From Persephonella sp. (GTDB lineage Bacteria > Aquificota > Aquificia > Aquificales > Hydrogenothermaceae): a stretch of 64,000 nucleotides of DNA. The stretch spans positions 1 to 64,000 of the forward strand of contig NZ_JALVTW010000032.1 in assembly GCF_027023985.1 (NCBI RefSeq), written 5' to 3'. The notes beneath the pieces were generated by a model. That model made no database searches. It was given only the letters and a program-made list of their open reading frames with translations, and was not told where the DNA came from. A program made the translations under genes and the position numbers. Within the stretch, counting starts at the first letter, position 1. Each line of letters opens with the position of its first letter. Below are positions 52,145 to 61,657 of this stretch, one piece after another.

Positions 52145-52924
52145 TTATTTATTTTTCTTTAAAATTTCTTTAACAAATTCTACAGGAAGTTCTAAAACTT
52201 CAGCTATTTTATTGGAATCCCAGCCAATTTTTTTATGTAAATTTAAAATATCTTCCTTTTTAGCTTCTAATTTGCCTTTCTCTACCCCATCCTTATAAAG
52301 TGGATGCTTTTCCATTGTCTCTTTATCTATGGTAAGTGGCATCTTATTCTCCTCCTTTCTTAACTCCTCCATTAATTTAGGTCTATATGATAATAAATTC
52401 AATAATTTCTTCAAATAGTCTCTCCTTTTTCTTTCCGGTAGTTTTGATAACTCTGTAAGTATCTCCCTAAAATATTTTGAAGGATTTTTGACATCACATA
52501 AAACTGCCAGTATTTTGTCTGTTAAATCCTCACTTTCCAAAAGTTCTTCACATTTTATCTCTTTTATATCTTTTAAAATATAGCTAAATTTTAGATTTTC
52601 CTTTTCAATTTTATTTTCCATTTTTAGAGGTTTTTCTCCCAGATATAAGACCATCTGAAGAATATCCTTTGATGGATATTTTGGGGAAATCAGCGTGTAA
52701 TATTCCAGCATTCTAAAGGGCATATTTTTATCGTTTGTTGTCTGGAGTTCCAGATGAAAAATCTTTCCATCTTCCAATTCCACAAGGAAATCAACTCTTC
52801 TGTCTTTTACTTCCGGTAGAGATGTATCAAGTAGTTTTGTAGCAGATTTACCTGTTAATATCTGGATAAACTTTGGTGGTATCTCTTGAATTACATCCCT
52901 TAGAGTTATGTCTAATTTTGCCAT
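52145..52924 (-). CDS. Rpn-family PD-(D/E)XK nuclease-like protein
   Basis: A 259-residue protein. The N-terminal PD-(D/E)XK core is visible as RRVDFLVELEDG...FHLELQTT near residues 42-64, a pattern of Rpn recombination-promoting nucleases and PD-(D/E)XK transposase-like proteins. The C-terminal part is helical and charged (YKDGVEKGKLEAKKEDILNL). These are often multi-copy in thermophiles and possibly mobile. No terminal repeats were seen around it. Confidence 0.75.
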   Translation of the reverse strand: MAKLDITLRDVIQEIPPKFIQILTGKSATKLLDTSLPEVKDRRVDFLVELEDGKIFHLELQTTNDKNMPFRMLEYYTLISPKYPSKDILQMVLYLGEKPLKMENKIEKENLKFSYILKDIKEIKCEELLESEDLTDKILAVLCDVKNPSKYFREILTELSKLPERKRRDYLKKLLNLLSYRPKLMEELRKEENKMPLTIDKETMEKHPLYKDGVEKGKLEAKKEDILNLHKKIGWDSNKIAEVLELPVEFVKEILKKNK

Positions 52925-53012
52925 CCTCCCCTTTTATTCCTCCCTAAATTTTTATTTGAAATGGTTTTGTATAGATTATAAGATATTTTTGATTTCCCTC
53001 AGGAGAGGTTAA

Positions 53013-54962
53013 ATGAAAGAAATTAAGCTTACAATAGATGGACAGGAAATAGCTGTCCCCGAAGGAACAACAGTTTTAGAGGCGATAAAAAAATTAAATA
53101 AAGTGGTTCCAACCTTCTGTTATCATCCTAAGCTGCCTGTTTTCGGCGGTTGCCGTATGTGTCTTGTTTATGAAAAAAGATGGAGAACCAATATAATTGC
53201 CTGCGCAACTCCGGCACAAGAAGGAATGGAAATAGAAACAGAAAACAAACAAACATTTGAAGAAAGAAAATTTATTCTTGAGATGCTTTTTACCCGTCAT
53301 CCATTAGACTGTCCTATCTGTGATAAAGCTGGTGAGTGTGATTTACAAAATTGGGGAACTTATTATGGGCCTCAGATAAATCCTTCCACAATAACTCCTT
53401 TTGAAAAAATTAGACCTGAGGAAGACTGGCAAAGTGATTATTTTGAGTTTGTTTCCAATAGATGTGTTTTATGCCTTAGATGTATAAGTGTTTGTAAAAA
53501 TGTAGTTGGGGCTGATGCACTATTTCAGGAAGAAAGGGGATTTGAGATATTAATATCCCCTGACAAAAAACCTATGGATAGTGAAAGCTCCTGTGAAGCC
53601 TGTGGATTATGTGTTGATGTCTGCCCTGTTGGTGCAATCCTATTTAAACCATTTAAATTTAATGCAAGGGCATGGCTTCTTGATGAAACTGTCACCTACT
53701 GTGGAATGTGTTCAATGCAATGTCCTGTTGCAATAGACCATGACCAGCAGAAGATTTACAGAATTCGTTCAACAGCTGACCTTGAGATATGTGCAGGTGC
53801 GTATCTTGGATATGATATCCATTCCTCAAACAGACTAAAAGGTGCACTGATAAACGGCCAGCCTACAGATATAAACAAAGCCATAGAAAAAGTAGCACAG
53901 ATAATAAATGAAGCACTCCAAGAAACAGCAATAATAGTTTCACCTTATATAGAAAATGAAGCACTGGATAAGATTAAAGAATTACAGGAAAAAACAGGAA
54001 TGTATATAAGTTCAACAACTTCAATCACGCTTCTTCCAGTAATAAAAGGTTTTGTAGAAGAAAATGGCAGTTATACACTTCCGGACAAAAATGATATTTT
54101 AGAAGCAGAAAGAATAATAATTGTTGGAAACGATGTTGCAGACATAAACCCTGTAATCAGTTATTTCTTCCACAAAAACTACCTTGAAGGATTTGAGATA
54201 GGAAAAGACAAAGAGATAATTTTTGTCGGTGAAAAACTTGGGCATCTAAAAAAATATAACCCTAAACATATTCAGACAGATGATTTATTCCAAATTAAAA
54301 ATATAAACTTAGATGAAAATACCGTTGTTGTCTACTCAACCACAGCATTAAAAGGTAAAACTGCTTATGAATTTGGAAAACTCCTTGGACAGCTTCATAA
54401 AGAAACAAAGGCAAAAGTCCTGATACTTCCTCAAGAAACAAATGCCTACGGAGTAATAAATAAACTTGACCTTGATTATCTACCTGATATTCTCCAAAAA
54501 ATTAAAAAAGGAAAAATCAAAAATCTAATACTATACGGAGAAGATATAGTAGACCATATATCAGATGAAGAATTACAGGAAGTTTATACACAATTGGAAA
54601 ACAGCATTGTAATAACACCTTTCTCAGACGGATTGGCATTGTCCTCAAATATAGCAATTGGTTCAGCCTTATGGATGGAAAAAGAACAAACAACAGAAGG
54701 ATTTGGAGGTATAAGAAAAGGCAGAAAAGCATTTGAAAATATTTTTACGGAAGAATATATTACAGATAATATTTTACAAATAGTAAAAACTACTCCCGTA
54801 TCTCTTAGAGAAAAAAGAAAAACAGAAATTGAATTTTATAATTACGAAGGATTTGATTATCCCCAGATAAATCTGTGGGATTTTGGATATTTAGGTAGAA
54901 GGTCTAAAAATCTGGCAGATATGAGAGCAAAACGTTCTCAAATAATTTACACGGAGGAATAA
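53013..54962 (+). CDS. nuoG: NADH-quinone oxidoreductase subunit G
   Basis: A 649-residue protein with an N-terminal [2Fe-2S] domain (CYHPKLPVFGGCRMC...CATP), the His/Cys3 N5 motif (HPLDCPICDKAGECDLQ near residue 95) and two further 4Fe-4S groups (CVLCLRCISVCK, CEACGLCVDVCP). A molybdopterin-like region begins YCGMCSMQCP. The Mo-type domain from about residue 230 is shortened and no longer catalytic. It is the electron-entry subunit of complex I. The other nuo genes are not in this window. Confidence 0.88.
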   Translation: MKEIKLTIDGQEIAVPEGTTVLEAIKKLNKVVPTFCYHPKLPVFGGCRMCLVYEKRWRTNIIACATPAQEGMEIETENKQTFEERKFILEMLFTRHPLDCPICDKAGECDLQNWGTYYGPQINPSTITPFEKIRPEEDWQSDYFEFVSNRCVLCLRCISVCKNVVGADALFQEERGFEILISPDKKPMDSESSCEACGLCVDVCPVGAILFKPFKFNARAWLLDETVTYCGMCSMQCPVAIDHDQQKIYRIRSTADLEICAGAYLGYDIHSSNRLKGALINGQPTDINKAIEKVAQIINEALQETAIIVSPYIENEALDKIKELQEKTGMYISSTTSITLLPVIKGFVEENGSYTLPDKNDILEAERIIIVGNDVADINPVISYFFHKNYLEGFEIGKDKEIIFVGEKLGHLKKYNPKHIQTDDLFQIKNINLDENTVVVYSTTALKGKTAYEFGKLLGQLHKETKAKVLILPQETNAYGVINKLDLDYLPDILQKIKKGKIKNLILYGEDIVDHISDEELQEVYTQLENSIVITPFSDGLALSSNIAIGSALWMEKEQTTEGFGGIRKGRKAFENIFTEEYITDNILQIVKTTPVSLREKRKTEIEFYNYEGFDYPQINLWDFGYLGRRSKNLADMRAKRSQIIYTEE

Positions 54963-54963
54963 A

Positions 54964-55476
54964 ATGGAAGAAAAAAATATTGAAAATACACTTAAAAAGA
55001 TGGCCATTGTTTTAGACAAAGTTGTTAAAAAAGTAGATGAACTGGACAAAAGAATTACAAAACTTGAGATGAAACTTCTTGCAGAAGAAGGAAAAAAGGA
55101 AACTACAACCCAAGCTCAATCACAACAAATATCACAACCGGAAAGTAGAAGCGCCTCAGGAATAGGAAACTTTGGAACAGGATTTTTAAGCTCACTTTTT
55201 GGAACATTTGCGGGAATGAGCCTTTTCAACTTGCTTTTTAATAACAATATTTCTGCACATGAAGTTGCACAGCAGTCAGGACTTTCTGAGGATGAACTAT
55301 CAGAGATAGACCACAAACTTGATGAATTATCCCAAGAAATATCACAGATAGATGAAAAACTTGATGAAATAGACCAGAGCATAGATGAGATAACAGATAA
55401 CTCTATTGAGCCTGATATTACTGATTTTGGCTTTGATGATTTTGGAACAGGATTTGATGATATAGATATGGTGTAG
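54964..55476 (+). CDS. Unknown protein with glycine-rich hydrophobic segment and coiled coil
   Basis: A 170-residue protein one nucleotide downstream of nuoG. It has an N-terminal coiled coil (VLDKVVKKVDELDKRITKLEMKL), a Gly/Phe-rich hydrophobic centre (FGTGFLSSLFGTFAGMSLFN) and an acidic C-terminal coiled region with repeats of D/E-L-D-E-I-D (SEIDHKLDELSQEISQIDEK, LDEIDQSIDE). It ends in DDFGTGFDDIDMV. The FGTGF motif occurs twice (near residues 70 and 160). No family recognised. Confidence 0.65.
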   Translation: MEEKNIENTLKKMAIVLDKVVKKVDELDKRITKLEMKLLAEEGKKETTTQAQSQQISQPESRSASGIGNFGTGFLSSLFGTFAGMSLFNLLFNNNISAHEVAQQSGLSEDELSEIDHKLDELSQEISQIDEKLDEIDQSIDEITDNSIEPDITDFGFDDFGTGFDDIDMV

Positions 55477-55485
55477 GGGTAAAAA

Positions 55486-56646
55486 ATGGATATAAAAATG
55501 GGTGTTGCTAAAGCAGGAATAAAACCTTCTGGAGATTACGATATTCTTGTTTTAAAATTTAAACCTTCTGTTTATAGCCTTGTCCTTACCCAAAACTCCC
55601 TTGCAGCAGCACCTGTCATTTATGACAGAAACCTTAGAGAAAAAACAGATAAAATCTCTGCAATTGTTGTAAATAGTGGAAATGCTAATGCCGCAACAGG
55701 AGAACAGGGATTAAAGAATGCAATCCAAATGGCACAACTGACTTCACAGCTTTTAGATATTCCAGATGACCAGACTTTTGTTTTTTCAACAGGGGTTATA
55801 GGTGTTCAACTTCCTATGGAAAAGGTTGAAAAAGGAATAAAACAGGCCTGTGAAAACCTTACAGAACTTGACCTTGAACTTGCAGCAAAGGCAATATCCA
55901 CAACAGATAGTTTTCAAAAATACTACACTTTATCAGACCAGATAGACGGAAAAGCATTTCAAATTATTGGCATAGCTAAAGGGGCAGGGATGATACATCC
56001 TTCAATGGCAACAATGCTTGCTTATATATTTACAGATGTAAAAATTGAAAAAAACATCCTTGATGAAATAATGAAAGAAGTCACAGAAAAAAGCTTTAAT
56101 TCAATAGATGTTGATGGTTGTGAAAGCACAAATGATAGCTTTTTGGTAGTGGCAACAAGGGAAGGTGAACTTGAGATAACAGAAAAAAATAAGGAAATTT
56201 TCAAAGAAAAACTTCTTGAAGTAGCTACCCAGCTAGCAAAAATGATTGTCAAGGATGGAGAAGGTGCAACAAAACTAATACAGATTAATGTCCATCAGGC
56301 ATCTTCAGAAGAAGAAGCAAAGAAAATAGGAGAGGCTATAGCACTTTCAAATCTGTTTAAAACTGCAATGTTTGGAAATGACCCAAACTGGGGAAGAATT
56401 CTTTCTGCTGTAGGACAGCTTCATCTGAATATAGATTTTTCAAAAGTGAAACTGTATATCGGAGATTTTCTCATATATGATGGTGAACCTACAGACTACG
56501 ATAGACAAAAAGCAGAAGAGTATCTAAAAAACAATACTGAAGTCAAAATAGACCTATATCTTGGTAGAGGTGATAAAAACTGGACTTATTACACTTGTGA
56601 CCTCACATACAAATATGTTGAAATTAATGCAGAATATACGACATAA
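55486..56646 (+). CDS. argJ: Bifunctional ornithine acetyltransferase / N-acetylglutamate synthase
   Basis: A 386-residue protein. It has the autocleavage motif KGAGMIHPSMATMLAY with the nucleophile Thr near residue 180, VNSGNANAATG near residue 60 and SFNSIDVDGCESTND. The C-terminal GNDPNWGRILSAVG is near residue 297. The enzyme makes N-acetylglutamate and regenerates it from N-acetylornithine in arginine synthesis. Confidence 0.94.
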   Translation: MDIKMGVAKAGIKPSGDYDILVLKFKPSVYSLVLTQNSLAAAPVIYDRNLREKTDKISAIVVNSGNANAATGEQGLKNAIQMAQLTSQLLDIPDDQTFVFSTGVIGVQLPMEKVEKGIKQACENLTELDLELAAKAISTTDSFQKYYTLSDQIDGKAFQIIGIAKGAGMIHPSMATMLAYIFTDVKIEKNILDEIMKEVTEKSFNSIDVDGCESTNDSFLVVATREGELEITEKNKEIFKEKLLEVATQLAKMIVKDGEGATKLIQINVHQASSEEEAKKIGEAIALSNLFKTAMFGNDPNWGRILSAVGQLHLNIDFSKVKLYIGDFLIYDGEPTDYDRQKAEEYLKNNTEVKIDLYLGRGDKNWTYYTCDLTYKYVEINAEYTT

Positions 56647-56826
56647 AAGATTTAAAAAATAATTTATGGACTAGAAAATCTTAGAAAATTAAAACCTTTG
56701 TAATCATACAATTCTTTCAATTTTTTTCTTTAACCCCAAATATTAAGAAATTTTAATCAAATCTTCATAAAACCTTAGTAATCAAATTTTAAACTATTTC
56801 CAGAAATTAAAAAGGAGGTAAAAGTC

Positions 56827-57009
56827 ATGCAAAAACTAAAAACTAAGGAAGAGCCGAAAATTAAATTTGACCAGGTTGAGTATCAATGTAGATGTAGTCA
56901 AAAAGGCAAAGAAATTATCCTCGTTGCAAACAACACAGGAGTGTTAGACATAACCTGTCCCAAATGCAATAGAAGATTATTAGAAATCAGAATTTTTGAT
57001 TTTTGCTAA
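56827..57009 (+). CDS. Small zinc-ribbon protein, 60 aa
   Basis: A 60-residue protein with AAGGAGGTAAAAGTC before the ATG. A CRCSQKGKEI knuckle (residues 21-30) and ITCPKCNRRL (residues 42-51) make a CxC...CxxC zinc ribbon; a final Cys ends the protein. The 180-nt upstream gap is AT-rich with no other clear gene. A translation- or transcription-associated zinc ribbon is likely, but function is unknown. Confidence 0.6.
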   Translation: MQKLKTKEEPKIKFDQVEYQCRCSQKGKEIILVANNTGVLDITCPKCNRRLLEIRIFDFC

Positions 57010-57108
57010 TTCCCTGTTTCTCTTTCTTCTTTTATTCCTGATATAAATCCTGTTCCAAGAAAAATTCCATAAATATGATTTTATTAGTTATTTTTCGTAA
57101 AATAAGTA

Positions 57109-57155
57109 TTGACATTAATTCTGTTTAATCTTACCTTTAATAGTAATCATTACTA
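57109..57155 (+). promoter_or_regulatory. leuA promoter with palindromic operator
   Basis: TTGACA (57109-57114), a 17-nt spacer and TACCTT (57132-57137) form a sigma70-type promoter. The perfect palindrome TAGTAAT-C-ATTACTA (57141-57155) covers the expected start region, between the -10 box and the Shine-Dalgarno of leuA. It is a good candidate operator for a repressor of leucine or amino-acid genes. Confidence 0.55.
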
Positions 57156-57169
57156 ATAAGGAGTCAGAA

Positions 57170-58720
57170 ATGGAAAAAGAAAAAATAATAATATTTGATA
57201 CAACTTTGAGAGACGGTGAACAGGCTCCTGGATTTTCTATGACAGTTGAAGAAAAAATAACTATGGCACAACAACTTGAAAAACTTGGAGTAGATGTTAT
57301 AGAAGCAGGTTTTGCTGCAGCATCACAGGGGGATTTTGAGGCAATAAATTCAATAGCAAAAACAGTTAAAGAACCAATTGTATGTTCACTTGCAAGGGCA
57401 CTTGAAGCGGATATTGAAAAAGCAGGTGAAGCCCTTGCACCTGCAGAAAGAAAAAGAATTCATACTTTTATAGCAACTTCTCCTATACATATGCAATATA
57501 AGCTTAAAATGACACCGGAACAGGTATTGGAAAGAGCTGTTTCAGCGGTAAAATTCGCAAGAAATTTTACAGATGATGTTGAGTTTTCAGCAGAGGATGC
57601 ATTCAGGTCAGAAAGGGATTTTCTATTCAAAGTGTTTGAAGCTGTTATAGATGCTGGAGCAAGGACAATAAACGTTCCCGATACTGTAGGATATGCAATT
57701 CCTGATGAATTTGGGCAGTTAATAGCTGATATTAAAAATAATGTTCCAAATATAGATAAAGCTATTATATCTGTTCATTGCCACAATGACCTTGGGCTTG
57801 CTGTTGCAAACTCCCTATCCGCAATAAAAAATGGTGCAAGACAGGCACATGTAACAATTAACGGTATCGGAGAAAGAGCCGGTAATGCTGCCCTTGAAGA
57901 AGTTGTTATGGCAATAAAAGTTAGAAAAGATTACTTCAAAGATGTTTATACTACAGTAAACACAAAAGAAATCTATAAAACGAGCAGACTGCTTTGCAGG
58001 ATTACAGGTAGTTTTGTTCAACCTAATAAGGCAATTGTTGGAGATAATGCTTTTGCCCATGAGGCAGGTATCCACCAGCATGGTTTACTTGCCCATAGAG
58101 AAACCTATGAAATAATGCGAGCCGAAGATGTAGGAGTTCCTGAATCTAAAATAGTTTTAGGTAAACACTCAGGAAGACATGCATTTAAAACAAGACTTGA
58201 AGAGCTGGGATACAAAAATCTAACAGAAGCAGAAATAGACCATCTATTCAAAAAGTTCAAAGAGCTTGCAGATAAGAAAAAAGAAGTGTTTGATGAAGAT
58301 ATAGAAGCACTGCTTCTTGAAGAATTATTTAAAAGCTATGAAGAAGTTAAACTTATTTATTTCCATGTTTTAAGTGGAAATAAAGCAATCCCATCGTCAA
58401 CTATAAAAATTGAAAAAGATGGAGAGGAAATAATATCAACCTCTTCAGGAGATGGTCCTATAGACAGTGCTTTAAAAGCCCTTGAAAAAGCACTGGGTAT
58501 AACCGGAAGGCTTAAGGATTATACGATCCGTTCTTTAAGTGCAGGTAAAGACGCAATGGGAGAGGTTAGAGTGGTTGTTGATTTTGGAGGAACAATCAGC
58601 TCAGGAAAAGGAACATCTACCGATATTATAGAAGCAAGTGTTAAAGCCTATCTTGATGCTTATAACAGATATCTTGCCAGAAAAATATTCCTTGAAAAAA
58701 GAATTACAGAAGGCATTTAA
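57170..58720 (+). CDS. leuA: 2-isopropylmalate synthase
   Basis: A 516-residue protein with [16 protein letters not shown] near residue 8, [15 protein letters not shown] near residue 204 and [15 protein letters not shown]. The metal/His motif is [11 protein letters not shown] near residue 300, and there is a C-terminal LeuA allosteric domain ([28 protein letters not shown]). It commits 2-oxoisovalerate to leucine. The full regulatory domain suggests leucine feedback. Confidence 0.94.
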   Translation: MEKEKIIIFDTTLRDGEQAPGFSMTVEEKITMAQQLEKLGVDVIEAGFAAASQGDFEAINSIAKTVKEPIVCSLARALEADIEKAGEALAPAERKRIHTFIATSPIHMQYKLKMTPEQVLERAVSAVKFARNFTDDVEFSAEDAFRSERDFLFKVFEAVIDAGARTINVPDTVGYAIPDEFGQLIADIKNNVPNIDKAIISVHCHNDLGLAVANSLSAIKNGARQAHVTINGIGERAGNAALEEVVMAIKVRKDYFKDVYTTVNTKEIYKTSRLLCRITGSFVQPNKAIVGDNAFAHEAGIHQHGLLAHRETYEIMRAEDVGVPESKIVLGKHSGRHAFKTRLEELGYKNLTEAEIDHLFKKFKELADKKKEVFDEDIEALLLEELFKSYEEVKLIYFHVLSGNKAIPSSTIKIEKDGEEIISTSSGDGPIDSALKALEKALGITGRLKDYTIRSLSAGKDAMGEVRVVVDFGGTISSGKGTSTDIIEASVKAYLDAYNRYLARKIFLEKRITEGI

Positions 58721-58732
58721 GGGGGAAAGTAA

Positions 58733-60067
58733 TTGAAAGGAAAGCTAATATTACTATTGATACTAATAGCCGCCGCTGCAGGTGGCTTTTTCTACTATAA
58801 AGGTATTATAAATTTTGATGCACCGCAGGTTAAATTTAACCAAAAACCTCAATATTTAGGTTCCGGAACAGAAGTTGATTTTACTGTAATTGATAAAAAA
58901 CCAGGATTAAATTCTGTAAAAGTTTATTTAGTCCAAAATAACAAAAATATAGAAGTCCTCACAGATACAAACTTTCCCGAAGGATTAACAGATAAAACCT
59001 ATAACCTGAAAATTGATGCAAGAAAATACGGCATTCAGCCTGGAAAAGCAAAATTAGTTTTTGTTGTTGAAGATAGTTCAATTCTCAAAAATAAAAAAAC
59101 TTATTCTTATGACCTTCAGGTTGATTTAACTCCTCCAACTCTTAGTATCCTTTCATCTCCTGCAACAATCATAAATGGAGGAACCGGATTTGTATTTTAT
59201 AGAACATCTCCAGACGTAGTTAAAACAGGTGTAAAGGTGGGAAACCTTGAGTTCAAATGCTTTAATAACGTAATTGATAACCCTAATATCTATGGCTGCG
59301 CATTCCCTTATCCATATTATTGGAGCAGGAAGAAATCTATTGTTGTTTTTGCCATTGATAGAGCAGGAAATAAAACTTCCCATGCCCTTATGTATTACTT
59401 TAAAAGGGTAAAATACAGACGCTCTGTTATTAACATAACAGATGAATTTATTGAAACAAAAGTAAGACCTCTGTCAGACAAAGATATAGCCGACCCTGTT
59501 GAACTTTTTAAATATGTAAATGTTCAGATAAGAAAAAGGAATGAAGATCTTATACATAAAATTACTTCCAATGTTTCAATCCATGAGCCGTTATTCAGGA
59601 CAAATTTTTTACAGCTTAGAAACTCAAAAGTATTAGGGGGCTTTGCAGATTACAGGAAATACAGATATAAAGGCAAAATAATAAAAGGTGCAGATGCTTA
59701 CCACAAAGGCTTAGACATGGCATCTATAAAAAATGCACCTGTTCAGGCTGCAGAGGATGGAAAGGTGGTATTTACAGGATTTTTGGGTATTTATGGAAAC
59801 TCTGTAATCATAGAACATGGAATGGGAGTATTTACACTCTATTCACACCTCGCAGAAATACATGTAAATAAAGGAGATGAAGTTTCAAGGGGAACGGAGA
59901 TTGGACTTACAGACACAACAGGACTTGCTGTAGGAGACCATCTTCACTTTGGAGTGCTTGTTCAGGGACTTGAGGTTCATCCAATTGAATGGCTTGATAA
60001 GAACTGGGTCAAAACAAGATTCTTAGAACCTTATAAAAAAATAAAAACATTATACGGAGGTCAGTAA
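58733..60067 (+). CDS. M23-family peptidase, membrane-anchored
   Basis: A 444-residue protein starting at TTG with GGGGGAAAGTAA upstream. One N-terminal hydrophobic segment (LILLLILIAAAAGGFFYY) anchors it. A beta-rich middle follows, and the C-terminal M23 domain has the HKGLDMA zinc motif near residue 325 and GDHLHFGV near residue 403. It is a peptidoglycan endopeptidase or amidase activator in the periplasm. It ends one base before the fsa gene. Confidence 0.88.
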   Translation: MKGKLILLLILIAAAAGGFFYYKGIINFDAPQVKFNQKPQYLGSGTEVDFTVIDKKPGLNSVKVYLVQNNKNIEVLTDTNFPEGLTDKTYNLKIDARKYGIQPGKAKLVFVVEDSSILKNKKTYSYDLQVDLTPPTLSILSSPATIINGGTGFVFYRTSPDVVKTGVKVGNLEFKCFNNVIDNPNIYGCAFPYPYYWSRKKSIVVFAIDRAGNKTSHALMYYFKRVKYRRSVINITDEFIETKVRPLSDKDIADPVELFKYVNVQIRKRNEDLIHKITSNVSIHEPLFRTNFLQLRNSKVLGGFADYRKYRYKGKIIKGADAYHKGLDMASIKNAPVQAAEDGKVVFTGFLGIYGNSVIIEHGMGVFTLYSHLAEIHVNKGDEVSRGTEIGLTDTTGLAVGDHLHFGVLVQGLEVHPIEWLDKNWVKTRFLEPYKKIKTLYGGQ

Positions 60068-60724
60068 ATGAAGTTCTTCATTGATACTGCAAATATTGAG
60101 GAAATTAGAGCAGCAAATGAGCTTAAAATCCTTGATGGTGTTACAACTAACCCAACCCTTATATCCAAAACAGGTAAACCATTTATGGAAGTTGTTAAAG
60201 AAATTTTAGCGGAAATTCCAGATAAGCCTGTTAGCCTTGAGGTTGCCAGCACAGATTTTGAAGGAATGGTTAGAGAAGGGGAGATGCTTGCAAAATTGGG
60301 AGACAACGTTGTTATTAAAATTCCTGCAACAATAGATGGTCTAAAAGCCGTTAAACATTTTGAATATAACGGAATAAAAACAAATGTAACCCTTATATTC
60401 TCTCCATCTCAGGCACTTCTTGCAATGAAAGCAGGGGCATCTTATATCTCTCCATTTGTCGGAAGACTTGATGATATCAGTCAAAATGGTATGGAGCTAA
60501 TATCACAAATCAGAACAATTATTGATAATTATGGATTCAATACAGAAATTATCGTTGCAAGTGTAAGACATCCAATGCATGTAGTAGAGGCTGCACTTAT
60601 CGGGGCAGATATTGCAACAATACCTTACAAAGTTATTGCACAGCTTATAAAACATCCACTTACAGATATAGGTCTTGAAAGATTCCTGAAAGACTGGGAA
60701 TCTGTTCCAGAAAAACCATTCTAA
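60068..60724 (+). CDS. Transaldolase / fructose-6-phosphate aldolase family
   Basis: A 218-residue protein with [15 protein letters not shown] at the start, [12 protein letters not shown] near residue 24 and the Schiff-base lysine in VVIKIPAT near residue 84. Motifs [31 protein letters not shown] and [10 protein letters not shown] follow. It is the short TalC/FSA subfamily that serves as transaldolase in many thermophiles. A terminator follows. Confidence 0.92.
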   Translation: MKFFIDTANIEEIRAANELKILDGVTTNPTLISKTGKPFMEVVKEILAEIPDKPVSLEVASTDFEGMVREGEMLAKLGDNVVIKIPATIDGLKAVKHFEYNGIKTNVTLIFSPSQALLAMKAGASYISPFVGRLDDISQNGMELISQIRTIIDNYGFNTEIIVASVRHPMHVVEAALIGADIATIPYKVIAQLIKHPLTDIGLERFLKDWESVPEKPF

Positions 60725-60733
60725 AAATCTTTA

Positions 60734-60753
60734 GGGGCTTTTGTGCCCCTTTT
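60734..60753 (+). terminator. Rho-independent terminator after the transaldolase gene
   Basis: GGGGC-TTTTGT-GCCCC (60734-60749) followed by TTTT closes the leuA-M23-transaldolase unit, 11 nt before the next ATG. Confidence 0.8.
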
Positions 60754-60760
60754 AAAAGAG

Positions 60761-61051
60761 ATGAAATACAGAAAAAAAGGTATTAAAAAGGAACATCATA
60801 TTATTGAAGACGGGGAAGAACTACTTGAGGATTTAGTAAAAAAGGGGTTGGTGAAGTCTATCATTCCAGGTCGAATAAAAACCACTCCAAAAGGCCAGCC
60901 GGGAAATCCTCGTCTTACATTCCAGTATGAAACCAATTCAGGTGCAAAACTCCTTTTGAAAAAAGGTTCAACAGTTCAAGAGGTTTTTGTGATTACAGAT
61001 AACGTTCAGGCTTTGAAAGAATATATAGCTGAAAAATATAAAAATAGATAG
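60761..61051 (+). CDS. DUF2103-like predicted metal-binding protein
   Basis: About 96 residues from ATG 60761, with AAAAGAG as weak ribosome-binding site. The pattern (KEHHIIEDGEELLEDL, VKSIIPGRIK, LTFQYETNSGAKLLLKKGSTVQEVFVITDN) matches my memory of DUF2103 proteins of archaea and thermophilic bacteria. A HH pair near residue 12 could bind metal. Function unknown. Confidence 0.6.
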   Translation: MKYRKKGIKKEHHIIEDGEELLEDLVKKGLVKSIIPGRIKTTPKGQPGNPRLTFQYETNSGAKLLLKKGSTVQEVFVITDNVQALKEYIAEKYKNR

Positions 61052-61067
61052 TTTGGGAGGGACAGCC

Positions 61068-61529
61068 ATGAATAATAGTGAAAAAGCCTTTAAAGAATGG
61101 CTGGATTCAAAAGGTTATCCTTATATATTTGTGGATCAATCTATTAACACTTTTGCTAGTTTTTTTAGAGGTATAACTAAAAGACCTGATTTTTTGGTTA
61201 TTGTCAAAAATTTTGGGATTATTGCAGTTGATGTAAAAGAAAGAAAAATTAATCCGGATAAAGGTTATACGGATTTTATATTAGATGAAAAAGATGAGGT
61301 TTCTAAATATATAGAGTTTGAAAGAATTACAAGAATTCCAGTTTGGTTTGCTTTTTGTAAGCCAGAAGAAAGATATGAAACTTGGTATTGGATTCCCTTA
61401 TCAAAAGTTCTTGAATGTGAAAAAAAGGTAAGTAGTCGTTCAAAAGAGGAGTTTAGAAGTATAAATGTTTCTGATTGTATTGTTATTCAACAAAACAGAA
61501 ATGATGGATTGTCTAGACTGATGGAGTAA
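61068..61529 (+). CDS. Unknown protein with PD-(D/E)XK-like core
   Basis: About 153 residues from ATG 61068, with GGGAGGG 6 nt upstream. A DFLVIVKNFGIIAVDVKERKI segment near residue 36 has the D-x(n)-D/E-x-K spacing of restriction-endonuclease-like folds (here D and DVK). The rest is mixed alpha/beta with conserved aromatic residues (YETWYWIPLSK). It could be a nuclease-fold protein of unknown role. Confidence 0.5.
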   Translation: MNNSEKAFKEWLDSKGYPYIFVDQSINTFASFFRGITKRPDFLVIVKNFGIIAVDVKERKINPDKGYTDFILDEKDEVSKYIEFERITRIPVWFAFCKPEERYETWYWIPLSKVLECEKKVSSRSKEEFRSINVSDCIVIQQNRNDGLSRLME

Positions 61530-61657
61530 TAAAATATAATTACTTACTTTGCTAATTAACTTTTAGAAAATTTTTTTATAGATTTGTTTTTCCCCGCGTT
61601 AAAGTATTATATTATTAACGAAAATTTAAGGATATAAAAAACTAACTGGTAAAGATA

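Noticed and set aside
52145-52924. Insertion sequence around the Rpn-type nuclease
   Set aside because: I looked for terminal inverted repeats and target duplications on both sides and saw none by eye; kept as a single gene.
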